A DNA stretch of 64,000 nt from Bacteroidia bacterium (GCA_023151315.1 JAKLJE010000020.1:1-64000); one strand, 5' to 3'; positions 1-8,366 are shown, numbered from the stretch's first letter. Notes: generated from the letters alone by a model not told the origin. Program-made: numbers and translations.

Positions 1-81
1 CGCGCTATCTTCGCCTGAGTTCTGTGAATGATTTTTGACCCTTGACTGTCAGATCAAGTCTCGACTATTACAGTTTAATAT

Positions 82-759
82 CTAATTCTTAAGTTTACCA
101 TATAATTTCTTCTTACTTTTCTTCTTGGCTACTTTTTTTCGCTTTTTTTTACGAGCAACTTCCATTTCTGATTTCAAAATCTCATAAAACTCATCATTTG
201 TTCGTTTTGTTGCAGTTGTCAAATCTTTATATTTACTCGACTGCAAGTTCCCGTTGTTGCTTGGATTTATATAAACATCAGGTATCCACGCGGCTGGAAA
301 AACAATGCACTTATCAACTTCAATGGTCATATCATCATTGAATTTTATGAAAAAAGTTCCCACAAAAAAGTGTCTATTTACATCTTGCTCATAGAAGTTC
401 AAAAGTCCAACGCCTTTAGAAATATCATCCTTTTGAATTTTCCCTCCTAAAACAGCTGATTTTATGTTTACATAAACTGGTGTGGCTTCGTCATCTAAAT
501 GAACTAGGAAATCATGAACAGAAATTTCGGAATCAGAAGGGGTTATTGAAGAAATCCCTAGTTCAATCTTTCTTTTTTTAATGTTTTGAATAATCACTTC
601 TTCAAGTATTCTCCAAACGGTTCGTCCCTTTGCAGCATTCCCCCATCCGTAAGGAAATTGTTCTTTGGTTCCGATTTGAATTTTACCAATCAACCCAACA
701 AGCTTACTTAAACTGGCTTGTAATTTTATTTGCAATGCTTCTGCTTGTGCTATACTCAT
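82..759 (-). CDS. Putative type II restriction endonuclease, partner of a controller protein
   Basis: This 225-residue protein is not one I recognise by name. It is read as a restriction endonuclease mainly because it follows, with a one-base overlap (TAATG), a small helix-turn-helix gene of the controller type. A possible PD-(D/E)xK-like core is seen: His-Asp near residues 82-83 and a strand reading VYVNIKSA near 95-102, where Asn would replace the usual Asp/Glu before x-Lys. The C-terminal 25 residues are dominated by Lys and Arg, which may bind DNA. No methyltransferase is seen; it may lie left of the window. The gene is rich in A/T and looks acquired. A solitary nuclease or an inactive remnant are alternatives. 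Confidence in the exact function is modest. Confidence 0.5.
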   Translation of the reverse strand: MSIAQAEALQIKLQASLSKLVGLIGKIQIGTKEQFPYGWGNAAKGRTVWRILEEVIIQNIKKRKIELGISSITPSDSEISVHDFLVHLDDEATPVYVNIKSAVLGGKIQKDDISKGVGLLNFYEQDVNRHFFVGTFFIKFNDDMTIEVDKCIVFPAAWIPDVYINPSNNGNLQSSKYKDLTTATKRTNDEFYEILKSEMEVARKKKRKKVAKKKSKKKLYGKLKN

Positions 760-971
760 TATTCTATTCCTTTTAAAAATTCACTGATTTTCAGTTTAAA
801 GGCTTTTGATAATTTTTGAATCACTTCAAGAGAAACATTTCTTTCACCTTTTTCTATGCTTGGTATGTAAGTTCTATCGAGTTCGGCCAAATGAGCTAAC
901 CCTTCCTGCGACAATTCGTTTTCTTGCCTCAGTTGCTTTACTCTTTTACCAAATTGCTTTCTTAAATCCAT
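759..971 (-). CDS. XRE-family controller-like transcription regulator
   Basis: This 70-residue protein is almost entirely one HTH_3/XRE domain, with the family pattern of R-x-x-N-x-x-S-Q-E-x-L-A then DRTYI and IEKGERN. The size and the coupled downstream nuclease-like gene match the C (controller) proteins of type II restriction-modification systems, which delay nuclease expression after entry into a new host and autoregulate their own promoter. Its stop codon shares one base with the next start, so the two are likely translated together. A dyad at 989-1023, just upstream of the start, is a plausible binding site. An ordinary small XRE repressor is the alternative. Confidence 0.75.
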   Translation of the reverse strand: MDLRKQFGKRVKQLRQENELSQEGLAHLAELDRTYIPSIEKGERNVSLEVIQKLSKAFKLKISEFLKGIE

Positions 972-988
972 GCGGAAAAGTTGAGAAT

Positions 989-1023
989 ATGTAGACTTCT
1001 ATACAACGGACAACTGTCTACAT
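989..1023 (-). promoter_or_regulatory. Candidate C-box operator (inverted repeat)
   Basis: ATGTAGAC at 989-996 and GTCTACAT at 1016-1023 form a perfect 8-bp inverted repeat separated by 19 bases, starting 18 bases upstream of the controller gene start. Controller proteins bind paired dyads in just this position. The match to the classical C-box consensus is only partial, so this is inference from position and symmetry. Confidence 0.5.
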
Positions 1024-1029
1024 TCCCAA

Positions 1030-1358
1030 CCCTAAAAGCTTAAACATTTTGCAGCCACTTCAAGCCAATAAAAAACAAAGCTGAATAAAGGATATGCTTT
1101 CCACCGAAGGCAATACAGAATGAGGTACGACAAAGGTCAAATTAGAGAAGAAGGGCAGCTTGTAACACGGGCTTGGCAAATGTGGCGGCTTCGTGCTTCG
1201 TAGGACAGTTTTGTCGGTATAGAAGCTTTGGTGATTCGTATCAGAGTGAGTGCTGAAAATCGCCACCTTCGGGTGGCTGCAAACCGCAACTGGTTCAAAC
1301 CTAACTTTACCGTCCTCTGACAACCATTGACTGATAATTGATAACTAATCTCTGATCA
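1030..1358. other. Gene-free structured intergenic stretch
   Basis: About 330 bases lack a convincing gene; the one longer frame (1060-1323, minus) has no domain and no start context. The stretch contains a hairpin with a UUCG tetraloop (GCCACC 1262-1267, TTCG, GGTGGC 1272-1277) and a longer-range complement between GTGGCG at 1182-1187 and CGCCAC at 1261-1266. Its texture reminds me of dispersed intergenic elements, possibly attC-like, seen in other Bacteroidota. That impression is unverified. It separates the restriction module from the chromosome backbone. Confidence 0.4.
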
Positions 1359-3038
1359 CTACTCACTCTCCACCTTCACCAACTTCTCCGTAAACACATT
1401 CGGGCCGGATACGATAGTGAGGAAATACATTCCATCTGCCAGTGAATTCAACTGCGAAATCGTGTAGTAATTCATTGAATTACCTGCAGCGAACATTTGC
1501 TGAGAAAGAATCAGCTGTCCGTTGATGTCTGTAATCTGCATGCTGATCTGTTGGTCGCGCTGCGAGTAGAATGTGAAGGAATAATTCTCATCAAAAGGAT
1601 TTGCTCCGAGCTGAACAATTTCGTCATTACCGGATGGAGCAAACGTACTTCCGCTCAGTGCAAGGTTTGCTGCGCACAAATCAGGAATACCATAACCGTA
1701 AGCGCTGTCAGGGTTCGCATACATACTTCCCGCCTGTCGCACGGTGTTCACAATAGTCATATTGCTCATCGACGGATGTGCTTGCCACAAACAAGCAACA
1801 GCACCGCACAGAACAGGTGAAGCAAATGAAGTTCCGTTGCCGGTTTGAATGGTTCCTCCCAGATCAACGATCACACAGTTTTCACCGCGTGCACATGCAT
1901 CCGGTTTAACACGATTATCAGAAGTTGGTCCATGCGAACTGAAACCCGCAATTGTTCCGGAAACGTTCACCGCTCCTACAGCAAGAATGCTGTCTGCATC
2001 TGCAGGAGCACCAATGTAAAACCATGAACTGCTGCCTGAATTTCCGGCACTGTTCACCACAACAATTCCGCGTGAAGCTGCATAATCAGCAGCGCGTGTG
2101 CACGGTGCAATGTCGCCATTCATGTCTGCGTAAGTATGATTCTGCGCCGGATCGTCGAAGGTCGTGTATCCCAAAGATGAATTGATCAGATCTGCTCCAA
2201 CGCTGTCCGCATATTCTGCGGCACACGACCACAAATATTCTTCAACGATGAATTCCGTTGCTGCTTCTTCGCTGCGCAACAACCAATATTGCGCATGCGG
2301 CGCTGTTCCGACAATTGTCCCGGGAATGTTACCGCCCATGCAGGAAAGCACCATTGCACCGTGTGAATTGTCTTCGTATACGCTGGTATCACCTGCAACA
2401 AAATCCCAGGTACCGAGAATGCGATTGTAAGCATGCAACGAATCGAATACAGGATGGATATCTACATCACGGAATCCTGCATCTATAACCGCGATTACCA
2501 TTCCGCTTCCGGTATAACCGGCGTTGTGCAAACAAACCGCACCGATCTGATTCGCCTGGTCAAACGCAGTGCCGTAATTGAGCATGGTTGACTCCACCGT
2601 TCCCGTTGCACGATTTCCTACGTATGGCGCAAAAGTTTCGTTGTGTTTGTCTTCAAACATTCCGTCGCCATCCAATCGCGCACCAACAAATCCCGTTGAA
2701 ACAACATAAGGAAGCGCGGCAATTGCGTTCAGATCATTTGTATCGGACGTAATGATAACAACGCCATTGAGCCATTTCGATTGTGCATGAACAGTAACAC
2801 CTGTTGCAGCGACACCCGCAACATACATCGGTGTTACAGGTAAATCAAGAGAGTCAATTGCGATTCCCTGATTGGCTCTGCGTTGTAATGCTCTTGACGA
2901 CAAATAAGCAGAAGGATTTGAAAGCGAATAAGGATTATTCCCTTTATCGGTAAACTGTACCCAATATTTCATTGGAGTTTGCGCAGCAACTTCACTCAAT
3001 GTAAATGCACACAATGCGGCAAGTAGAATTTTCTTCAT
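1359..3038 (-). CDS. Secreted subtilisin-like serine protease (S8) with T9SS sorting domain
   Basis: The start chosen is the ATG of MKKILLAALC, which begins a clear signal peptide ending near VAAQ; an upstream in-frame start would overlap the preceding gene. Numbering from that upstream start, the catalytic triad is Asp196 (AVIDAGF), His236 (NSHGAMV) and Ser414 (GTSFASP), with the oxyanion Asn at about 343 (AGNSGSS). The last 85 residues form a beta-sandwich sorting domain ending in FTEKLVKVE, which directs export through the type IX system and surface attachment or release. It is the last gene of a minus-strand run MORN-mnmA-lipoprotein-protease, 7 bases after the lipoprotein stop. The substrate is unknown. 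Confidence 0.9.
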   Translation of the reverse strand: MKKILLAALCAFTLSEVAAQTPMKYWVQFTDKGNNPYSLSNPSAYLSSRALQRRANQGIAIDSLDLPVTPMYVAGVAATGVTVHAQSKWLNGVVIITSDTNDLNAIAALPYVVSTGFVGARLDGDGMFEDKHNETFAPYVGNRATGTVESTMLNYGTAFDQANQIGAVCLHNAGYTGSGMVIAVIDAGFRDVDIHPVFDSLHAYNRILGTWDFVAGDTSVYEDNSHGAMVLSCMGGNIPGTIVGTAPHAQYWLLRSEEAATEFIVEEYLWSCAAEYADSVGADLINSSLGYTTFDDPAQNHTYADMNGDIAPCTRAADYAASRGIVVVNSAGNSGSSSWFYIGAPADADSILAVGAVNVSGTIAGFSSHGPTSDNRVKPDACARGENCVIVDLGGTIQTGNGTSFASPVLCGAVACLWQAHPSMSNMTIVNTVRQAGSMYANPDSAYGYGIPDLCAANLALSGSTFAPSGNDEIVQLGANPFDENYSFTFYSQRDQQISMQITDINGQLILSQQMFAAGNSMNYYTISQLNSLADGMYFLTIVSGPNVFTEKLVKVESE

Positions 3039-3045
3039 AAGCGTT

Positions 3046-3774
3046 TTATCTCGGACCGTAGTCAACAAGTTTAATATTGTAAATCACTCCGGCGTAAATA
3101 CGATTCAGAACCGGAATGGAAAGCACTGCTGTATCGCGAACATCGATGACATTTTTTTCGATCATTCCTACATTCTTCGCGTAACGTTCCTGATACGAAC
3201 GGTGATTCAGCAGATTGATTTCTTTCTTCTGTTCAACAAGTACCGTTGAATCGAAACTCATATTAGCAATAGTAAACGGAGCATCAATGGATTTGTACTT
3301 GTAATTCCATGAGCCGATTGTATTGTACGCATTACCGTTCCAGTTTACACCATCGCGAACCGGAAAGGCAAGCCGAATGAATCGTTCATTCTCTTCGACT
3401 TTTTCACCGGTGTAGTTGGTTCTTGTGAATGACCACACACGCGACAAATGCCATGGAATGCTGTCGTAAGGAAGCGTGGAGTCAAAGTCGCGACGATACC
3501 GTTCAACACGAATTGCTTCGCGACCTTCATTATCAGTAAAATTGGATTCGAGAACTTCCTTCACCTGATAGCGGTAGTAGAACGTATCGTTCAGGAAATC
3601 GTCGTAAACGGTTGAATCCACTTCGTAAATCACCCAATGTCCGATCTGAGTCGGAAAATACCCCAAGCCGATATCAGCGGCCGGAGTTTCTTCTTTGCGA
3701 CAGGAAATGAACATTAACGCACATGCAAAAGCGAGAAGAAAATTCCGATTCACATGTGATTGCATGAGCTGCAT
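3046..3774 (-). CDS. Hypothetical lipoprotein
   Basis: The protein starts with a hydrophobic segment ending in the lipobox FISC (Cys near residue 25), so it should be lipid-anchored after signal peptidase II cleavage. An internal ATG at 3765 would give a more typical lipoprotein leader (MQSHVN). The mature part has about 217 residues with many Tyr, Trp and charged positions and a pattern of beta strands, but I recognise no named family. It begins one base after the mnmA stop and is followed by the protease gene 7 bases later, so it is co-transcribed with both. Function unknown. Confidence 0.75.
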   Translation of the reverse strand: MQLMQSHVNRNFLLAFACALMFISCRKEETPAADIGLGYFPTQIGHWVIYEVDSTVYDDFLNDTFYYRYQVKEVLESNFTDNEGREAIRVERYRRDFDSTLPYDSIPWHLSRVWSFTRTNYTGEKVEENERFIRLAFPVRDGVNWNGNAYNTIGSWNYKYKSIDAPFTIANMSFDSTVLVEQKKEINLLNHRSYQERYAKNVGMIEKNVIDVRDTAVLSIPVLNRIYAGVIYNIKLVDYGPR

Positions 3775-3775
3775 T

Positions 3776-4921
3776 TTATTTGTCCGACAACGCGCCGGTG
3801 GATTTCACTTCTGTGAATTTAGGAAAATCAATTTTACGATCAATGAATCCACCTCCAACAAGATCGTCGCCTTCGTAGAAGACAGCAGATTGCCCGGGCG
3901 CTACACCGGTAACAGGTTGATGGAACACCACGCGGATTTTTCCGTCCTCTTCCGTTAACGTAGCCATAGTACCCGCGTCCTTGTAACGAATCTTCACAAG
4001 CGCCTGATAATTCTCCGGAAGCTTCGCGTACTTCACAAGATTGTAATCGCGAACCCACATGGTTTGACGTTCGAGCTCTTCTTTCGTTCCGATCACCACA
4101 GTATTCGTTTCCGGATTGATGCTCAAGACAAACATCGGCTCGCCTAAAGCAATTTCAAGTCCTTTCCGCTGACCGATAGTATAGAACGGATAACCGCGAT
4201 GTTTACCCACAACTGTTCCGTCGGTACGAACAAAATCGCCTCCATCTACTTTCGATTCCAGTTCAGGAACACGGCGTTTCAGGAATGAACGATAATCGTT
4301 ATCCGGAATAAAACAGATTTCATAGCTCTCGCTCTTATTGGCGAGTTCTTCGTAGCCGGCTTCCGCCGCCATCTTGCGGATTGCAGGTTTTTCAAACTGT
4401 CCCAAAGGGAAAATGGTGCGCTTCAGACTTTCCTGTGAAAGTCCCCAAAGCACATACGATTGATCTTTATTGAGATCTTTCCCTCGGGAAATAACGTAAC
4501 GTCCGTTCTCCTCGCGTACAGTTGCATAATGACCGGTTGCAATAAAATCACAACCCAGTTGATCAGCACGTTTCAACAAAGCTTCCCATTTGATATGCGT
4601 ATTGCACAACACACACGGATTTGGTGTACGACCTGCAAGATATTCTTCAACGAAATTATTGATGATGTGCTCACCGAATTCGCCGCGTATATCCAGAATA
4701 TAATGCGGGAAACCTTTATCAACGGCGAGCATTCGCGCATCGTTGATGGAATCCAGACTGCAGCAACCTGTTTCTTTTCGTGATCCGCCTGCACTCGCAT
4801 AATCCCACGTTTTCATCGTTATACCGATGACTTCATAACCCGCCTCATGAAGCATAAGGGCGGTAACCGAAGAATCGATTCCGCCACTCATTGCAACTAA
4901 TACTTTTCCTTTCGAGCTCAC
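3776..4921 (-). CDS. mnmA: tRNA-specific 2-thiouridylase MnmA
   Basis: MnmA activates U34 of tRNA-Lys, -Glu and -Gln with ATP and replaces the 2-oxygen with sulfur. The PP-loop SGGIDSS lies near the N-terminus. The catalytic cysteines are visible in NPCVLCN and in YEICFIPDN, and the family motifs ATGHYA and DQSYVLW are present. The length (about 380 residues) is normal. I place the start at the GTG at 4921, which has GGAGG about 8 bases upstream and follows the previous stop by one base; an in-frame ATG at 4945 would overlap the MORN gene by 23 bases. It lies in a minus-strand operon with unrelated envelope genes. Confidence 0.93.
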   Translation of the reverse strand: MSSKGKVLVAMSGGIDSSVTALMLHEAGYEVIGITMKTWDYASAGGSRKETGCCSLDSINDARMLAVDKGFPHYILDIRGEFGEHIINNFVEEYLAGRTPNPCVLCNTHIKWEALLKRADQLGCDFIATGHYATVREENGRYVISRGKDLNKDQSYVLWGLSQESLKRTIFPLGQFEKPAIRKMAAEAGYEELANKSESYEICFIPDNDYRSFLKRRVPELESKVDGGDFVRTDGTVVGKHRGYPFYTIGQRKGLEIALGEPMFVLSINPETNTVVIGTKEELERQTMWVRDYNLVKYAKLPENYQALVKIRYKDAGTMATLTEEDGKIRVVFHQPVTGVAPGQSAVFYEGDDLVGGGFIDRKIDFPKFTEVKSTGALSDK

Positions 4922-4922
4922 T

Positions 4923-5777
4923 TTAATTTCCTCCGCCCGCATCATGATTCGGATTCTGCGGGTCCTCTATTGTTTTATTCATGTCCTCCGGTTTGATGAG
5001 CTGTTCCTGACTCGTCATCTTTCCGGCATTCCATGTTTCTGTTCCTTTTACACTACCATCAGCATTGTAGTAAGTCCACTTGCCATGTTTCACTGCGTGC
5101 TGATAAGCACCCATGATATTTATGCGTCCATCAGGGAAATACCAGATTGCAGTTCCTTCCATATTTCCTGCAACGTACTTCACTTCCATTTTCTTTTTGC
5201 CGTCAGCATAGAATTCGGTGTATTGCCCGTCTTCCAATCCGTTCTTGTAATACGTGATACTTGCAGGTTGCGTTGTTCCCGGATGATACACAACAGCTTT
5301 CCCTTCTTTCTTTCCCATAACCCAAGTTTCCTCCGAAAGGAACAAACCGTCAGCATTGTAGAATTTCCACAAGCTGTCTTTTTTCTGATTGACATATTTG
5401 CCTTCTGCTTGCACCTTCCCGTCCACGTAATACATTTTCGCATAAGCAACAGCGCCCCCCTGCAGAAAATTCATCTCTGTCATCTTCTTTCCTTCAGTGT
5501 CGAAGTACGTGAACAAACCGTAAGGTTTATCGTCCTTGAATTGTCCGACATAAACGACAATTCCGTTTTCATCTTTCTTTTTCCATGCTCCCTGCTTTTT
5601 GCCTTGGGCATCTACCGTATTCGGATAAACTCCGCCAGGAACCTGAGCAACTACAGAAACAGGAGTTAAAACCGAAATGGCTACTATCAGAAGAGTTAGC
5701 AAAGCAGATTTCCTGTTCTGAATAGAAGGTTGCCCCTTCAGCGCATTGAAATGATTGAAAATCAGACGATTCAGCAT
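4923..5777 (-). CDS. Secreted MORN-repeat protein (YwqK-like)
   Basis: The start used is the ATG of MLNRLIF; the frame also has a TTG three codons earlier. An N-terminal hydrophobic segment (about residues 26-44) ends in VVAQ, a likely signal peptide with an unusually long cytoplasmic leader. The rest is a chain of about eight MORN-like units with the G-x-x-x-G-x-W-x-x-Y-x-x-D-G pattern, such as KHGKWTYYNADGS. The C-terminus is Gly-rich (DAGGGN). Such proteins are common in Bacteroidota and their role is unknown; MORN repeats often mediate protein or membrane contacts. It precedes mnmA, with a promoter box at 5784-5791. Confidence 0.8.
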   Translation of the reverse strand: MLNRLIFNHFNALKGQPSIQNRKSALLTLLIVAISVLTPVSVVAQVPGGVYPNTVDAQGKKQGAWKKKDENGIVVYVGQFKDDKPYGLFTYFDTEGKKMTEMNFLQGGAVAYAKMYYVDGKVQAEGKYVNQKKDSLWKFYNADGLFLSEETWVMGKKEGKAVVYHPGTTQPASITYYKNGLEDGQYTEFYADGKKKMEVKYVAGNMEGTAIWYFPDGRINIMGAYQHAVKHGKWTYYNADGSVKGTETWNAGKMTSQEQLIKPEDMNKTIEDPQNPNHDAGGGN

Positions 5778-5783
5778 ATAATA

Positions 5784-5791
5784 CAAAGTTA
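5784..5791 (-). promoter_or_regulatory. Bacteroidota -7 box (TAnnTTTG) for the MORN-mnmA run
   Basis: On the minus strand the box reads TAACTTTG, a perfect match to the Bacteroidota -7 consensus. Its last base is 7 bases from the ATG at 5777, so transcription would start almost at the start codon. No clear -33 TTG element was found. Confidence 0.55.
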
Positions 5792-5887
5792 AGAATTATT
5801 ACTCGTAGTAGCGTTGCAAAATGCACGCCAGAATAATAAACCGTTAAACTCAATAAAGTAACGTGGGAATCGAAGAAAAATTTCGCT

Positions 5888-6853
5888 TTAAGCTACTCCT
5901 TCACCTGTTTTCTTCTCGATGAGATACGTGTTTCGATCGGGAGAGTTCCGGCCAATTAATTCAGCGAGGAATCCTGCAAGAAAGAGTTGCGTTCCGAGTA
6001 TCATGCAAGTTAAGCCGATATAAAACCAAGGACTTTCCGTTACACGTTCAGCAACACCTTTTTCATAGTATACAACCCAAAGTTTGTGTGCTCCTAACCA
6101 TGCAGCAGCGAAGAAACCGATCATGAACATCAGTGTTCCGAGCAATCCGAAAAAGTGCATCGGACGCTTTCCGAACTTGGTTACAAACGAGATGGAAACC
6201 AGATCAAGAAAGCCGTTAACAAAACGTTCCAAACCGAACTTGGTGGTACCGTATTTGCGGGCCTGATGCGCTACAACCTTCTCTCCTATTTTCGCAAATC
6301 CTGCACGTTTTGCAATCACCGGAATATAACGATGCATTTCTCCATATACCTCAATGCTCTTGACAACATCGTGGCGATACGCTTTCAATCCGCAATTGAA
6401 ATCATGCAGATAGATTCCCGACATTCTGCGTGCTGCCCAGTTGAAGAGTTTTGTCGGCAACGTTTTGGTTATCGGATCATAGCGTTTTTGTTTCCAACCC
6501 GAAACCAAATCATAACCTTCTTTGGTAATGAGCCTGTACAACTCAGGAACTTCTTCCGGACTGTCTTGTAAATCGGCATCCATGGTAATCACCACATCGC
6601 CCATACAGGCTTCAAAACCGGTTTGCAATGCAGCAGACTTTCCGTAATTCCTGCGGAACTTAATACCGCGCACAGCAGAATTTCTTGCAGCCAATGTTTC
6701 AACAACCTGCCATGATTTATCCTTACTGCCATCGTCAACGAATACAATTTCGTAAGTGAAATTGTTCGCGTTCATCACTTTCACGATCCAATCGTGAAGT
6801 TCAGGCAACGACTCATCTTCGTTATAAAGCGGAACTACAATGGAAATCTGCAT
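5888..6853 (-). CDS. Family 2 glycosyltransferase, GtrB/DPM1-like, with two membrane helices
   Basis: This 321-residue protein has an N-terminal GT-A fold with SIVVPLYNE, VDDGSKD and the metal-binding DADLQD (Asp92 and Asp94). Two C-terminal membrane helices (about 235-257 and 278-300) anchor it, as in bactoprenol glucosyl transferases (GtrB) and dolichol-phosphate mannose synthase. It likely transfers a sugar from a nucleotide sugar to undecaprenyl phosphate at the cytoplasmic face for lipid or envelope glycosylation. It is coupled to the DUF4199 gene, 3 bases upstream. The sugar donor and final acceptor cannot be told. Confidence 0.88.
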   Translation of the reverse strand: MQISIVVPLYNEDESLPELHDWIVKVMNANNFTYEIVFVDDGSKDKSWQVVETLAARNSAVRGIKFRRNYGKSAALQTGFEACMGDVVITMDADLQDSPEEVPELYRLITKEGYDLVSGWKQKRYDPITKTLPTKLFNWAARRMSGIYLHDFNCGLKAYRHDVVKSIEVYGEMHRYIPVIAKRAGFAKIGEKVVAHQARKYGTTKFGLERFVNGFLDLVSISFVTKFGKRPMHFFGLLGTLMFMIGFFAAAWLGAHKLWVVYYEKGVAERVTESPWFYIGLTCMILGTQLFLAGFLAELIGRNSPDRNTYLIEKKTGEGVA

Positions 6854-6856
6854 AAC

Positions 6857-7414
6857 TTAAGCTTGAGGCGGATTGTTTTGCGGTGGAAACTGTTGGAACT
6901 GCTCACCCAAATCGTAACCGATAGGAGGATCTTTCTTCACAATTGCGGCGACGATCAAATGAATAACTCCGAAAACCAGCATATTACCAATTAATGCAGC
7001 TATTGCAATGAATCCCGGATTTGAGAACTTACGCGCCATTGACATTGCCATTTCGATCTGAGCAGGCTCCATACCTTCTTCTTCCATCTTAGCTTGTTGA
7101 ATCAGTAGCTGATCTTCCATCAGTCCTGGTGCAATTACCTGCATGAAAATCAGAGTCCATATGGTAATCAGCACAGAATAACCCAGCGTTTGAATGATCA
7201 GATGCGAATAAGTTGGGCCGAACTTCAGATAACCGCCATTGTCTTCTCGCCACTTCTTTACACCATAAACTGCGATGCCGATAATAACGGGATAAGACAG
7301 ATAATTCAAAGCGGAATTATTCATGTCAACCAAATACAAGGTCAACGACAAAATAATTACAGCCATGGCCCCAATCAAACCGTATACGGTTGCATGTCCG
7401 AATTTGCTCTTCAT
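6857..7414 (-). CDS. DUF4199 family membrane protein
   Basis: The protein has four predicted membrane helices (about residues 7-30, 33-52, 66-90 and 132-157 from this start) and a charged loop rich in Met and Glu between helices 3 and 4. The arrangement matches the DUF4199 family, which is almost confined to Bacteroidota and has no known function. The C-terminus is a Pro/Gln-rich tail (PPQNNPPQA). I choose the ATG at 7414 (MKSKFGHATVYG) over a GTG at 7438, because a perfect promoter box lies between them. It heads a two-gene unit with the glycosyltransferase. Confidence 0.82.
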   Translation of the reverse strand: MKSKFGHATVYGLIGAMAVIILSLTLYLVDMNNSALNYLSYPVIIGIAVYGVKKWREDNGGYLKFGPTYSHLIIQTLGYSVLITIWTLIFMQVIAPGLMEDQLLIQQAKMEEEGMEPAQIEMAMSMARKFSNPGFIAIAALIGNMLVFGVIHLIVAAIVKKDPPIGYDLGEQFQQFPPQNNPPQA

Positions 7415-7419
7415 AGCCG

Positions 7420-7427
7420 CAAATATA
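7420..7427 (-). promoter_or_regulatory. Bacteroidota -7 box for the DUF4199 gene
   Basis: The minus strand reads TATATTTG, a perfect TAnnTTTG match, ending 6 bases from the ATG at 7414. This position argues against the longer GTG start and suggests a leaderless or nearly leaderless message. Confidence 0.55.
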
Positions 7428-7563
7428 GTTGAAAGCACGCTCGCTCGTATTAGAGGGATTCCCGCGATATTCCGCTTAACACTATTTCACGTTGACAAAC
7501 GCAAATGCAGGAAAATTTCAGGATGCGCGAATCAAAACTTGAAATTGTGCTTACATTTGTGCC

Positions 7564-7669
7564 GGGTAAGTCTTATACGACCAGCTCCTGCTGAATCCCC
7601 CAGGACCGGAAGGTAGCAAGGGTAGGTGGTTGTAGCGGTGCGATGTAAGTAGCTTACCCACTTTTTTTT
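7564..7669 (+). ncRNA. ffs: Signal recognition particle RNA, small bacterial (4.5S) type
   Basis: The apical core is clear: CCAGGACCGGAAGGTAGCAAGGGT-like sequence around 7600-7622, with a GGAA tetraloop at 7608-7611 and the asymmetric internal loop that Ffh recognises. The outer stem is closed by GGGTAAG (7564-7570) pairing with CTTACCC (7653-7659), giving an RNA of about 97 bases. It is followed by a run of eight T at 7662-7669, an intrinsic terminator tail. The RNA works with Ffh and FtsY in co-translational membrane targeting. The T-run touches the start of the next gene at 7671, so that gene may be read partly by readthrough. Confidence 0.92.
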
Positions 7670-7670
7670 G

Positions 7671-8216
7671 ATGAAAATTCCGAAAATCGACATCACTGAC
7701 GGATTCCTTCGCGTTCGCGAATACAACCGAAAAGATGCGGAATCGCTGAGCCACCTGATTACCGAAAATCGTTCAGAGCTCAATCACACTTTTCCACTCA
7801 CAGTAAAACGAACCGCAACAGCAAGTGAAGCCGCGGATTATATTGGCGATAAGATCAGGGAGCGGGAACAAGGTGTTAATGCGTTTTGCGGAATATTCCT
7901 GAATGACGGCACTTTGATCGGACAATTCAATTTCACCAAGTTCGATTGGAATGTACCTAAGTGTGAAGCCGGTTACTTCATCAATAAAGCACTGAACGGA
8001 AAGGGGTTTGCCACTGCAGCAACCCGCTTATGCATGCATTGGGCATTCAACGAAATCGGCATCGAAAAAATCACACTGCGCATTTGGCCGCAGAACCATG
8101 CATCCATTGCGGTGGCTCGTAAACTCGGCGCTCGTGAAGTAGGATTGGCTCACAACGATTTCCGCTCCGCCGACGGAAAACTGTACGACTCCATGATCTT
8201 TGAACTTCTCAAATGA
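7671..8216 (+). CDS. GNAT acetyltransferase, RimJ/RimL-like
   Basis: The protein of 181 residues has the RimJ/RimL-type acetyltransferase layout: an N-terminal LRVREYNRKDAESL strand-helix, a central FTKFDWNVPKCEAGYFI segment and the acetyl-CoA loop near NGKGFATAATRL, followed by RIWPQNHASIAVARKLG. Enzymes of this group acetylate protein N-termini (ribosomal proteins) or small amines; the substrate cannot be told. The ATG at 7671 is preceded by the SRP RNA terminator tail, so its promoter may be weak or it may depend on readthrough. Confidence 0.85.
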   Translation: MKIPKIDITDGFLRVREYNRKDAESLSHLITENRSELNHTFPLTVKRTATASEAADYIGDKIREREQGVNAFCGIFLNDGTLIGQFNFTKFDWNVPKCEAGYFINKALNGKGFATAATRLCMHWAFNEIGIEKITLRIWPQNHASIAVARKLGAREVGLAHNDFRSADGKLYDSMIFELLK

Positions 8217-8240
8217 TCGTGATCCATCTCGCAATTCAGC

Positions 8241-8275
8241 TCCTCTCTCCTCTCTCCTCTCTCCTCTCTCCTCCC
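8241..8275 (+). repeat. Polypyrimidine 7-bp tandem repeat
   Basis: Four exact copies of TCCTCTC are followed by one variant copy (TCCTCCC), giving 35 bases of pure pyrimidine between the GNAT and transaldolase genes. The C/T-rich tract continues loosely to about 8331. Such tracts can change copy number by slippage. A promoter box for the next gene lies downstream, so changes here could alter its upstream spacing. Confidence 0.85.
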
Positions 8276-8338
8276 TGTTCTCTCCTCCCTCTTCAAAACT
8301 TGTTAATACTTCTTCTCTCTCTCCTCCTCTGTTTGAAC

Positions 8339-8346
8339 TATTTTTG
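8339..8346 (+). promoter_or_regulatory. Bacteroidota -7 box for transaldolase
   Basis: TATTTTTG is a perfect TAnnTTTG match and ends 21 bases before the ATG at 8367. No convincing -33 element was found. Confidence 0.5.
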
Positions 8347-8366
8347 GGCATTCAAAAAATCACAAC

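Noticed and set aside
1060-1323. 87-residue minus-strand frame in the structured intergenic stretch
   Set aside because: It has no domain, no start context and an odd composition; the stretch looks noncoding.
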